A stretch of DNA of 5,707 bases from an uncultured Oscillospiraceae bacterium (GTDB lineage Bacteria; Bacillota; Clostridia; Oscillospirales; Oscillospiraceae), in assembly GCA_958438185.1 (NCBI GenBank), contig CAUBQU010000101.1:1-5707 (forward strand). The letters run 5' to 3'. The position numbers were made by a program, and so were the translations under genes. Positions 1-5,334 of this stretch are shown here, in pieces (within the stretch, counting starts at the first letter, position 1; every line of letters begins with the position of its first letter). The notes under the pieces are model-generated. The model was not told the origin of the DNA. It saw nothing but the letters and a program-made list of their open reading frames with translations, and searched no databases.

Positions 1-3
1 TTA

Positions 4-60
4 AGATTTTGACTCTCGCTTACCGCTGCGCTGGGCTCGCATTTGAAGGAGCTGCACCCT
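4..60. repeat. Degenerate copy of the palindromic repeat
   Basis: By eye this segment aligns with the unit at 208-272. TTTTGACT stands in for GGTTCGACT, CGCTGCGCT is shared in the centre, GCTCGC resembles GCTTGCGC, and GGAGCTGCACCC resembles GGAGTCTCACCC. It has lost most of its base pairing and several bases differ, so it would be an old or decayed copy. Chance similarity between GC-rich palindromes is possible. Confidence 0.35.
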
Positions 61-71
61 GCTGCGCGCAT

Positions 72-98
72 AATTTCTGCGCCTTCGGCGCAGAAATT
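72..98. repeat. Perfect 12-bp hairpin
   Basis: AATTTCTGCGCC (72-83) and GGCGCAGAAATT (87-98) are perfect reverse complements around a TTC loop. The stem is strong in RNA on either strand. No T-run follows on either side, so it does not look like an intrinsic terminator. It sits just left of the first clear copy of the palindromic unit, and its TGCGCC/GGCGCA core resembles the hairpin at 300-321. This suggests that the hairpins here are related pieces of one repeat cluster. Confidence 0.7.
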
Positions 99-108
99 CC
101 ACAGCGCT

Positions 109-174
109 GCATGGGTTCGACTTGACCAATTGTGCTGCGCAGAGCTTGCACAATTGGAGTCTCACCCAACTTGC
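109..174. repeat. Palindromic repeat unit, copy A
   Basis: This 66-base unit matches 208-272 at about 55 of 66 positions by hand count. It folds on itself in layers. TGGGT (112-116) pairs with ACCCA (164-168), GACT (119-122) pairs with AGTC (158-161), and CCAATTGTGC (126-135) pairs perfectly with GCACAATTGG (148-157) around a 12-base loop. Outermost, GCA (109-111) can pair with TGC (172-174). The edges GCATGGGTTCGACTT and GGAGTCTCACCCA are the best conserved parts. The unit may be a REP- or MITE-like element or a structured RNA; the sequence does not decide which. Confidence 0.8.
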
Positions 175-207
175 AGGGCGTAAAGAGTTTTTCCCGACGT
201 ATGCGAT

Positions 208-272
208 GCATGGGTTCGACTTAGCCAATCGCGCTGCGCTTCGCTTGCGCTCTTGGAGTCTCACCCACTTGC
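208..272. repeat. Palindromic repeat unit, copy B
   Basis: Direct repeat of copy A, same orientation, starting 99 bases later. It keeps the same layers: TGGGT (211-215) with ACCCA (263-267), GACT (218-221) with AGTC (257-260), CCAA (225-228) with TTGG (253-256), and GCGC (231-234) with GCGC (247-250). Two mismatched pairs (229-230 against 251-252) interrupt the inner stem. A T-A pair in copy A (133/150) is a C-G pair here, a compensatory change. Flanking it, TTTTTCCCG (188-196) and CGGGAAAAA (276-284) form a perfect 9-base inverted repeat, so the element could extend over 188-284. Confidence 0.8.
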
Positions 273-283
273 CGCCGGGAAAA

Positions 284-350
284 ATGGATTTGGACTTTAT
301 TTGCGCCGTGCGCGGCGCAAACTCTGCGAGGCTTTTGGGGGCAGTCTCAC
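284..350. repeat. Diverged palindromic unit with 9-bp hairpin
   Basis: The left edge ATGGATTTGGACTT resembles ATGGGTTCGACTT of copies A and B, and the right edge GCAGTCTCAC (341-350) resembles GGAGTCTCAC. Between them, TTTGCGCCG (300-308) and CGGCGCAAA (313-321) form a perfect 9-base-pair stem with a TGCG loop, where the others carry their inner stem. The rest does not align well, so common origin with A and B is probable but unproven. The hairpin itself is certain. Confidence 0.45.
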
Positions 351-360
351 TATGGTTTCA

Positions 361-382
361 GAATCCTATGTCCCTAGGATTC
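361..382. repeat. 8-bp inverted repeat just past the wecB stop
   Basis: GAATCCTA (361-368) and TAGGATTC (375-382) are perfect reverse complements around a six-base loop. The stem begins 15 bases past the epimerase stop codon, where a terminator or 3'-end stabilising hairpin would be expected. On the minus strand it is followed by TGAAACC rather than a U-tract, so a classical intrinsic terminator is not supported. It could protect the mRNA end or act with a factor. Confidence 0.5.
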
Positions 383-397
383 CCAAGCACGGAGCAC

Positions 398-1549
398 TTA
401 TTCTGCGGAAAAGTCGGCGGGGCGCTGGGGTTGGACGCCGAAATGCCAGGCGATGGCGTCGGCGATTCGACCACAGGCGTTGCCGTCACCGTAGGGGTTG
501 ACAGCTTTGGCCATTTTCTCATAAGCCGCCAGATCGTCCAGCAGGGTATTGGCCATGGCGACGATGCGTTCCGTCTCGACACCCGCCAGTTTCGCCGTCC
601 CGGCGGCGATGGCCTCGGGGCGCTCCGTCTCCCGGCGCATGACAAGGACAGGCTTGCCCAGGGCGGGCGCCTCCTCCTGCAGGCCGCCGGAATCTGTCAT
701 GACGAGATAAGACCGGGCCATGAGATTGTGCATCTCCTCGACATTGATGGGGTCGATGAGGCGGACATTGGGGATGCCCCCCAGATTCCGTCCGGCGCAC
801 TCCCGGACGACAGGGCTCAGGTGCACCGGATAGACAAACGTCACATCCGCATGCGCCGCGGCGATCTCGCGGACCGCTTGCATAATATCCTCCATCGGCT
901 TGCCGTAATTCTCCCGCCGGTGGCAGGTCAGCGTGATGATGCGCCGCCCGGTGAAGTCCAGCGCGTTCAATTCCGGCGTCGTAAACTGGAAATCAGGCCG
1001 GACCGTCGTCTTCATCGCGTCGATGGCAGTGTTGCCGGTGATGAAGATCTCCCCGGCGATGGCCTCCCGGCGCAGGTTCTCCGCGTTGGCCCGGGTGGGG
1101 GAAAAATGCAGCGTGGCGATATCGCCGACCAATGTCCGGTTCATCTCCTCCGGGAAGGGGGAGTATTTGTCCCAGGTCCGCAGGCCCGCCTCGACGTGGC
1201 CCACCGGAATCTTGTGATAAAACGCCGCCAGCGCCCCGGCAAACGTCGTGGACGTATCGCCGTGGACAAGGATCATATCCGGCTGGGCCTCGTCGATGAC
1301 ATGGTCCATCCCCAGCAGGGTCTTCGTCGTGATGGTCGAGAGGGTCTGGCTCTTTTCCATGATATCCAGGTCATAGTCGCCCCGGAGATGGAAGATCTCC
1401 ATAACGGAGTCCAGCATCTGGCGGTGCTGCCCCGTCAGGCAGCAGATGCTCTCGAAGCAATCCCGGGCCGCCAGCTCCTTGACCAGGGGGGCCATTTTGA
1501 TGGCCTCCGGTCTCGTCCCAAATACGGACATGATTTTAAATTTCTTCAT
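398..1549 (-). CDS. wecB: UDP-N-acetylglucosamine 2-epimerase, non-hydrolysing
   Basis: A cytosolic enzyme that interconverts UDP-GlcNAc and UDP-ManNAc, the ManNAc donor for teichoic acid linkage units and other surface polysaccharides (WecB in enterics, MnaA in Bacillus). The 383 residues match the usual length of about 375-385. Visible family motifs are FGTRPEAIKMAPL near the N-terminus, GDT at 97-99, HVEAGLRT at 118-125, PFPEEMNR at 131-138, HRREN at 210-214, and the SGGLQEEAP nucleotide-sugar loop at 287-295. By position, D98, E120, E134, R138 and H210 correspond to catalytic residues studied in the E. coli enzyme, so it should be active. TGQHRQM (39-45) resembles the segment that contributes to the allosteric UDP-GlcNAc site of Gram-positive enzymes; allostery is inferred. 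The ATG start overlaps the TagO stop (ATGA) and has AAGGAG seven bases upstream. It is the last gene of the trpS-tagO-wecB unit. Confidence 0.96.
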   Translation of the reverse strand: MKKFKIMSVFGTRPEAIKMAPLVKELAARDCFESICCLTGQHRQMLDSVMEIFHLRGDYDLDIMEKSQTLSTITTKTLLGMDHVIDEAQPDMILVHGDTSTTFAGALAAFYHKIPVGHVEAGLRTWDKYSPFPEEMNRTLVGDIATLHFSPTRANAENLRREAIAGEIFITGNTAIDAMKTTVRPDFQFTTPELNALDFTGRRIITLTCHRRENYGKPMEDIMQAVREIAAAHADVTFVYPVHLSPVVRECAGRNLGGIPNVRLIDPINVEEMHNLMARSYLVMTDSGGLQEEAPALGKPVLVMRRETERPEAIAAGTAKLAGVETERIVAMANTLLDDLAAYEKMAKAVNPYGDGNACGRIADAIAWHFGVQPQRPADFSAE

Positions 1550-2658
1550 TGCGATTCTCCTTCATCCTCCGCCGGGGGCACCGCCGCTTCGCCGTCGGGC
1601 GCCTTGCCGTGCTTCCGGGGGTAAATAAAGATCAATTCAAAGCCGATGGCTCCGACCACGAACACGCTGCCGATCAAGATCAGCGCCTTCACCTCGCCGG
1701 AGCTGGTCAGCACCACGGCAGCCAGGCCCAGGATCGCCGTCAGCATATACGTGATGGCGACGGACTGCTTCTGGCTGAAGCCCATGTCGATGAGCCGGTG
1801 GTGGACATGCCCCCGGTCGGCCTTCATCGGGTTCTGCCCCTTGGCCAGCCGCCGGATGATGGCAAAACAAATGTCAAAGATCGGCACGCCCAAGATCAGG
1901 AACGGCACGGCAAACGAGATGATGGCATAGAGCTTGAACAGCCCCTGGATGGAGACCGTCGCCAGGATAAAGCCCAAAAATGTCGAGCCGGTGTCGCCCA
2001 TGAAAATTTTGGCCGGGTTAAAATTATATGGGATAAAGCCCAGGCACGCGCCCAGCAGCGCCGCCATGATGACGGCGATATTATTCTCCGCGACCATGAG
2101 CGCCACGACAAGCATCGTCGCCGCGCTGATGCCGGAGACGCCGACGGCCAGGCCGTCCAGCCCGTCGATAAAGTTGACGGCGTTGGTAATCGCCACGATC
2201 CAGATGATCGTGACCGTCACAGAGAGCCACTCGGGCAGCGCCAGATACGTCGCCGCAGAGCCGGGCACCGGGTTGGAGAGGAATTCGATCCTGCAGCCGT
2301 GCAGCACGACGACGACCGCCGCAAAGATCTGCACGACAAATTTCGGCAGCGCCGGCAGCGCCATGATATCGTCCAGCACGCCCAGCACAACGATGATCGT
2401 CGCCCCCAGCAGAATGCCCTTCGTCTGCAGATCAATCTGGGCGAAGATCAGGACGCTGAACATAAACGCGATAAAGATCGCCAGCCCCCCCAGCCGGGGG
2501 ATCGGAACCTTGTGCATACGCCGGTTGTCCTTCGGCACATCCACCGCGCCGACCTTATAGGCAAGCATCTTCACCAAGGGCGTCGCCAAAAAACTGACGC
2601 CTGCCGCCAGGAGCACCGCGCCCAGCATGAAAAGCACAAAATGGAGTTGGGATGACAA
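1546..2658 (-). CDS. tagO: Undecaprenyl-phosphate GlcNAc-1-phosphate transferase (TagO/WecA type)
   Basis: An integral membrane enzyme that moves GlcNAc-1-phosphate from UDP-GlcNAc to undecaprenyl phosphate, the first step of wall teichoic acid or similar polymer assembly on the inner face of the membrane. The 370 residues show about ten hydrophobic segments and the family signatures in order: DNRRMHKVPIPRLGG (44-58), the metal-binding DD of LGVLDD (92-97), NAVNFIDGLDG (159-169), NFNPAKIFMGDTGS (212-225), and the C-terminal HVHH (284-287) of the WecA/TagO/Rfe branch. MraY has a different C-terminal signature, and no muramyl ligase genes are nearby. The C-terminus ends in a Pro/Glu-rich tail (about 352-370) expected in the cytosol. 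The start is TTG: an in-frame TGA lies just upstream, AAAGGA sits 11 bases before it, and later GTG or ATG codons lack a binding site and would cut into the first membrane segment. It follows trpS by 34 bases. Confidence 0.93.
   Translation of the reverse strand: MSSQLHFVLFMLGAVLLAAGVSFLATPLVKMLAYKVGAVDVPKDNRRMHKVPIPRLGGLAIFIAFMFSVLIFAQIDLQTKGILLGATIIVVLGVLDDIMALPALPKFVVQIFAAVVVVLHGCRIEFLSNPVPGSAATYLALPEWLSVTVTIIWIVAITNAVNFIDGLDGLAVGVSGISAATMLVVALMVAENNIAVIMAALLGACLGFIPYNFNPAKIFMGDTGSTFLGFILATVSIQGLFKLYAIISFAVPFLILGVPIFDICFAIIRRLAKGQNPMKADRGHVHHRLIDMGFSQKQSVAITYMLTAILGLAAVVLTSSGEVKALILIGSVFVVGAIGFELIFIYPRKHGKAPDGEAAVPPAEDEGESQ
1557..1562 (-). promoter_or_regulatory. Ribosome binding site of wecB
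   Basis: AAGGAG on the minus strand ends seven bases before the ATG at 1549. It lies inside the last codons of tagO, so the two genes should be translationally coupled through the ATGA overlap. It fixes the wecB start. Confidence 0.85.
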
Positions 2659-2669
2659 GTACCGTCACA

Positions 2670-2675
2670 TCCTTT
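2670..2675 (-). promoter_or_regulatory. Ribosome binding site of tagO (supports the TTG start)
   Basis: AAAGGA on the minus strand lies 11 bases before TTG (2656-2658). The spacing is a little long and the start codon weak, which would give modest translation of a membrane transferase. No better site exists for the in-frame GTG (residue 8) or ATG (residue 11). Confidence 0.55.
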
Positions 2676-2692
2676 CCCGCAGCGGCAGCTGC

Positions 2693-3685
2693 TTACTTGG
2701 CCACAAAGCCGATTTTTTTCTGCACCTTGCGCAGCGTCTTGTTGGCCAGGTACTGGGCCTGCTCCGCGCCGCGCTTGTAGATGGATTCGAGGTACGCCTT
2801 ATCCTGCATCAGCCGCTCGGCCTCCTCCCGGATGGGGCGCATTTTCTCGACCACAGCCTCGCCGACGGCGGGCTTGAAGACGCCATAGCCCTGGCCCGCA
2901 AATTCGGCCTCCGCCTCGGCCATCGTCTTGCCGGTGGCGGCGCAGTAGATCGTCAGCAGGTTCGAGATGCCGGGCTTGTTCTCCTTATCATAATGCACGC
3001 TGGCCTCGCAGTCCGTGACGGCGCGCTTGAATTTGCGCAGGATATCCTCCGGCTTGTCCATCAGATAGACGCAGCCGTCCGGGTCGGACTTGGACATCTT
3101 GCTCGTCGGGTTGCCCAGGCTCATGATCTTCGCCCCCAGCTTCGGGATAAAGGGTTCCGGCAGAGTAAAGGTGTCCGAATAGACGCCGTTGAACCGCTGG
3201 GCGATATCCCGGCAGAGCTCCACATGCTGCTTCTGGTCCACCCCCACCGGGACAAGGTCCGCCTGGTAGAGCAGGATATCCGCCGCCATCAAAACAGGGT
3301 AGGTAAACAGGCCCGCCGTGATATTATCGGCGTGCTTTTTCGATTTGTCCTTAAACTGGGTCATCCGGCTCAGCTCGCCGAACTGGGTGTAACAGCCCAA
3401 AATCCAGCTGAGCTCCGCATGCTGCGGCACGTGGCTCTGGATGAACATGATGTTCTTCTCCGGGTCCAGCCCGCAGGCGATATACTGCGCCAGCTGCGCC
3501 AGGCTCCGCCGCCGCAGCTCCGCCGGGACCTGGCGGACCGTGATGGCGTGCATATCCACGATGCAATAGATGCAGTCATAATCGTCCTGCAGATCGACCC
3601 AGTTTTTGATCGCGCCCATATAAGAGCCCAGGGTCAGCTCCCCGCTGGGCTGAATGCCGCTAAAAATACGTTTTTTCTCTTCCAT
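2693..3685 (-). CDS. trpS: Tryptophanyl-tRNA synthetase
   Basis: A class Ic aminoacyl-tRNA synthetase that joins tryptophan to tRNA-Trp in the cytosol. The 330 residues fit the bacterial norm of about 325-335. The N-terminal SGIQPSGELTLGSYMGA (9-25) contains the HIGH-equivalent ATP motif. AADIL (134-138) includes the aspartate expected to contact the indole nitrogen. GVDQKQH (148-154) and the intact KMSKS loop (196-200) follow, with a helical anticodon-binding C-terminal region after about residue 205. The ATG start has GAAGG ten bases upstream. It is first in a minus-strand unit with tagO and wecB and divergent from gltX. Its predicted leader is about 33 bases, so there is no T-box. The 34-base gap to tagO has no terminator, so the wall-polymer genes are probably read from the same promoter. 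Confidence 0.97.
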   Translation of the reverse strand: MEEKKRIFSGIQPSGELTLGSYMGAIKNWVDLQDDYDCIYCIVDMHAITVRQVPAELRRRSLAQLAQYIACGLDPEKNIMFIQSHVPQHAELSWILGCYTQFGELSRMTQFKDKSKKHADNITAGLFTYPVLMAADILLYQADLVPVGVDQKQHVELCRDIAQRFNGVYSDTFTLPEPFIPKLGAKIMSLGNPTSKMSKSDPDGCVYLMDKPEDILRKFKRAVTDCEASVHYDKENKPGISNLLTIYCAATGKTMAEAEAEFAGQGYGVFKPAVGEAVVEKMRPIREEAERLMQDKAYLESIYKRGAEQAQYLANKTLRKVQKKIGFVAK

Positions 3686-3725
3686 CAGGCAAATACCTTC
3701 TTTAGTTTAAATTTGACTCCCACGT

Positions 3726-3754
3726 ATTCTAACACATTTTGCAAAGTATCGCAA
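3726..3754 (-). promoter_or_regulatory. trpS promoter, sigma-A type with extended -10
   Basis: On the minus strand, TTGCGA (3754-3749) and TAGAAT (3731-3726) are separated by 17 bases, with TGT directly before the -10 making an extended -10 element. The start of transcription would fall near 3719, giving a leader of about 33 bases before the trpS ATG. An 8-base palindrome, TTTGCAAA (3738-3745), lies in the spacer; whether a protein binds it is unknown. Confidence 0.7.
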
Positions 3755-3761
3755 CAAAGCA

Positions 3762-3791
3762 TTGACAGAAACCCGCAAAGAAATGTAAAAT
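3762..3791 (+). promoter_or_regulatory. gltX promoter, sigma-A type
   Basis: A perfect -35 TTGACA (3762-3767) is followed after 18 bases by TAAAAT (3786-3791), one mismatch from consensus. Transcription would begin near 3798, about 30 bases before the gltX ATG. Its -35 box is 7 bases from the -35 box of the opposing trpS promoter, so the two are arranged back to back. Confidence 0.75.
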
Positions 3792-3812
3792 AACCGCAGA
3801 ACGTAAAAATAC

Positions 3813-3818
3813 GGAGGT
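3813..3818 (+). promoter_or_regulatory. Ribosome binding site of gltX
   Basis: GGAGGT, a near-perfect Shine-Dalgarno sequence, lies nine bases before the ATG at 3828 and fixes the start of gltX. It is the strongest ribosome binding site in the window. Confidence 0.9.
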
Positions 3819-3827
3819 ACCAAGTAC

Positions 3828-5315
3828 ATGGATTTCTTTGACGAGATGGAAGCGCGCATCCCCCGGGGCGAGGTCCGCACCCGGTTTGCGCCCAGCCCCA
3901 CCGGCTATATGCATATCGGCAATCTTCGCACCGCCCTGTATACCTGGCTCATCGCCCGCCGGGCTGGCGGCAAATTTATCCTGCGCATTGAGGATACGGA
4001 CCAGGGCCGCCTGGTCGAAGGCGCGGTCGACGTCATCTACAACACCATGGCCCAGTGCGGCCTGGATCACGACGAAGGCCCTGATGTCGGCGGCCCCGTC
4101 GGCCCCTACATCCAGTCCCAGCGGCAGGATCTCTTCGGCAAATACGCAAAGCTTCTCGTCGAAAAAGGCGGCGCGTACTACTGCTTCTGCCAGAAGAGTG
4201 ACGACGGCACTGCCCCCGAGGGCGGCGCAGCCGTCGCCAAGCACACCTGCGGCTGCCCGCAGCTGAGCCCGGCGGAAATCCAGGAAAAGCTGCAGAGCGG
4301 CGCGCCCTACGTCATCCGCCAGAAGATCCCCCGCACCGGCGCGACGACATTCCATGATATCACCTTCGGCGATATCACCGTGGAGAATAAGGAGATGGAG
4401 GACCAGGTCCTGCTGAAGTCCGACGGTCTGCCGACCTATAACTTCGCCAACGTCGTGGACGATCACCTCATGGGCATCACCCACGTCGTCCGCGGCAGCG
4501 AGTACCTCTCCTCTGCCCCGAAGTACAATCTGCTCTACCAGGCCTTCGGCTGGCCGGTGCCGGAATATGTCCACTGCTCCCCCGTCATGCGGGACGCACA
4601 GCATAAAATGTCCAAGCGCCACGGCGACCCGAGCTTTGAGGACCTGCTCTCCCAGGGCTTTTTGACGGAGGCCGTCCTCAACTACGTCGCGCTGCTGGGC
4701 TGGTCGCCCCGAGGCGAGCTGGCAGAGCAGGAGTTTTTCACCCTGCCGGAGCTTGTCCAGGCGTTTGATATCGCAGGCATCTCCAAATCTCCCGCCGTCT
4801 TTGACCTTGCCAAGCTGCGCTGGATGAACGGCGAGTATATCAAGAAGCTGTCGCCGGAGGCGTTCTTTGCCAAGGCGGAGCCCTGGCTGCGCCAGGCCAT
4901 CCAAACCCCGTCCATCGACCTGCGGGCCGTGGCGGCGCTCATCCAGCCCCGCTGCGAGGTCCTGGGGGATATCCCGGAGAAGGTCGCCTTTTTGCAGGCC
5001 CTGCCGGCGTATGACAATGCCCTTTATATCCACAAAAAATCCAAAACGAACCTAGAAAACAGCCTGGAGAGCTTGGAGGCAGCCCTGCCCGTCCTGGAAG
5101 GTCTTGCCGACTGGTCAAATGCCGGGCTCTACGACGTCCTGACTGCCCTGGCCAGCGCCCGGGAAGTCAAAAATTCCGTGATCCTCTGGCCGGTGCGCGT
5201 CGCCATCTCCGGCCTGCAGTCCACCCCCGGCGGCGCAACGGAGCTTGCCGCCCTGCTGGGCAAGGACGAGACGCTGCGCCGCATCCGCCAAGGCATCGCC
5301 CAGCTGCGCGGCTGA
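3828..5315 (+). CDS. gltX: Glutamyl-tRNA synthetase
   Basis: A class I synthetase that charges tRNA-Glu with glutamate in the cytosol, supplying translation. At 495 residues it fits the bacterial range of about 465-500. RFAPSPTGYMHIG (19-31) holds the HIGH motif, LRIEDTD (52-58) and VRGSEYL (221-227) are glutamate/ATP-site signatures, and KMSKR (260-264) is the KMSKS loop. A C-x-C pair (C119, C121) and a second pair (C141, C143) in the connective insert are likely zinc ligands, like the zinc site of the E. coli enzyme. The region after about residue 330 is the helical anticodon-binding part and is less conserved. Many Bacillota use a non-discriminating GluRS with GatCAB to make Gln-tRNA; the sequence read by eye does not settle that here. 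It has its own promoter and a strong ribosome binding site, no T-box, and is followed after 19 bases by a membrane-protein gene. Confidence 0.97.
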   Translation: MDFFDEMEARIPRGEVRTRFAPSPTGYMHIGNLRTALYTWLIARRAGGKFILRIEDTDQGRLVEGAVDVIYNTMAQCGLDHDEGPDVGGPVGPYIQSQRQDLFGKYAKLLVEKGGAYYCFCQKSDDGTAPEGGAAVAKHTCGCPQLSPAEIQEKLQSGAPYVIRQKIPRTGATTFHDITFGDITVENKEMEDQVLLKSDGLPTYNFANVVDDHLMGITHVVRGSEYLSSAPKYNLLYQAFGWPVPEYVHCSPVMRDAQHKMSKRHGDPSFEDLLSQGFLTEAVLNYVALLGWSPRGELAEQEFFTLPELVQAFDIAGISKSPAVFDLAKLRWMNGEYIKKLSPEAFFAKAEPWLRQAIQTPSIDLRAVAALIQPRCEVLGDIPEKVAFLQALPAYDNALYIHKKSKTNLENSLESLEAALPVLEGLADWSNAGLYDVLTALASAREVKNSVILWPVRVAISGLQSTPGGATELAALLGKDETLRRIRQGIAQLRG

Positions 5316-5334
5316 TCCAGAAAGGCGGGACGCT

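Larger units (their letters stand above)
1..397. other. Gene-free palindrome-rich region downstream of wecB
   Basis: This stretch lies beyond the stop codon of the epimerase gene and holds no open frame that I believe is a gene. The frames that cross it owe their openness and their internal repetition to the DNA repeats, have no good ribosome binding site, and look like no protein family I know. It contains at least six inverted repeats, detailed separately: a degenerate unit (4-60), a perfect hairpin (72-98), two clear copies of one palindromic unit (109-174, 208-272), a diverged unit with its own hairpin (284-350), and an 8-base-pair stem (361-382). None is followed at once by a T-run on either strand, so no classical terminator for wecB is visible. 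The cluster may continue left of the window. Confidence 0.7.

Noticed and set aside
112..168. tRNA-like element, because GGGTTCGA resembles a T-arm
   Set aside because: The bases after it pair in nested fashion with the far edge of the unit rather than as a T-stem. There is no acceptor or anticodon arm.
1..264. Minus-strand frame of 87 codons across the repeats
   Set aside because: Its two similar halves come from copies A and B, and stems rather than codons are conserved. It looks like a repeat misread as a gene.
109..272. CRISPR array
   Set aside because: Only two good units, 83% identical, each itself a 65-base palindrome with a 33-base gap. No regular spacer series and no cas genes.
122..1624. 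500-codon plus-strand frame through the repeats and antisense to wecB
   Set aside because: Most of it is the complement of a certain wecB. Its first part shows repeated peptide only because the DNA repeats. No ribosome binding site.
1549..2655. Open reading frame on the plus strand across all of tagO
   Set aside because: It mirrors tagO exactly, is rich in Asp, His, Arg and Gln with no recognisable motif, and has no binding site. High GC keeps the antisense frame open.
2679..2692. Hairpin between trpS and tagO as a terminator
   Set aside because: GCAGC/GCTGC gives a five-base stem with no U-tract and sits directly before the tagO binding site. It cannot separate the two genes convincingly.
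2627..3793. Long open frame on the plus strand opposite trpS
   Set aside because: Shadow of trpS, with biased composition and no domain.
3729..5033. Long open frame on the minus strand opposite gltX
   Set aside because: It lies fully antisense to a certain gltX and its residues reflect complemented gltX codons. No family motif is seen.
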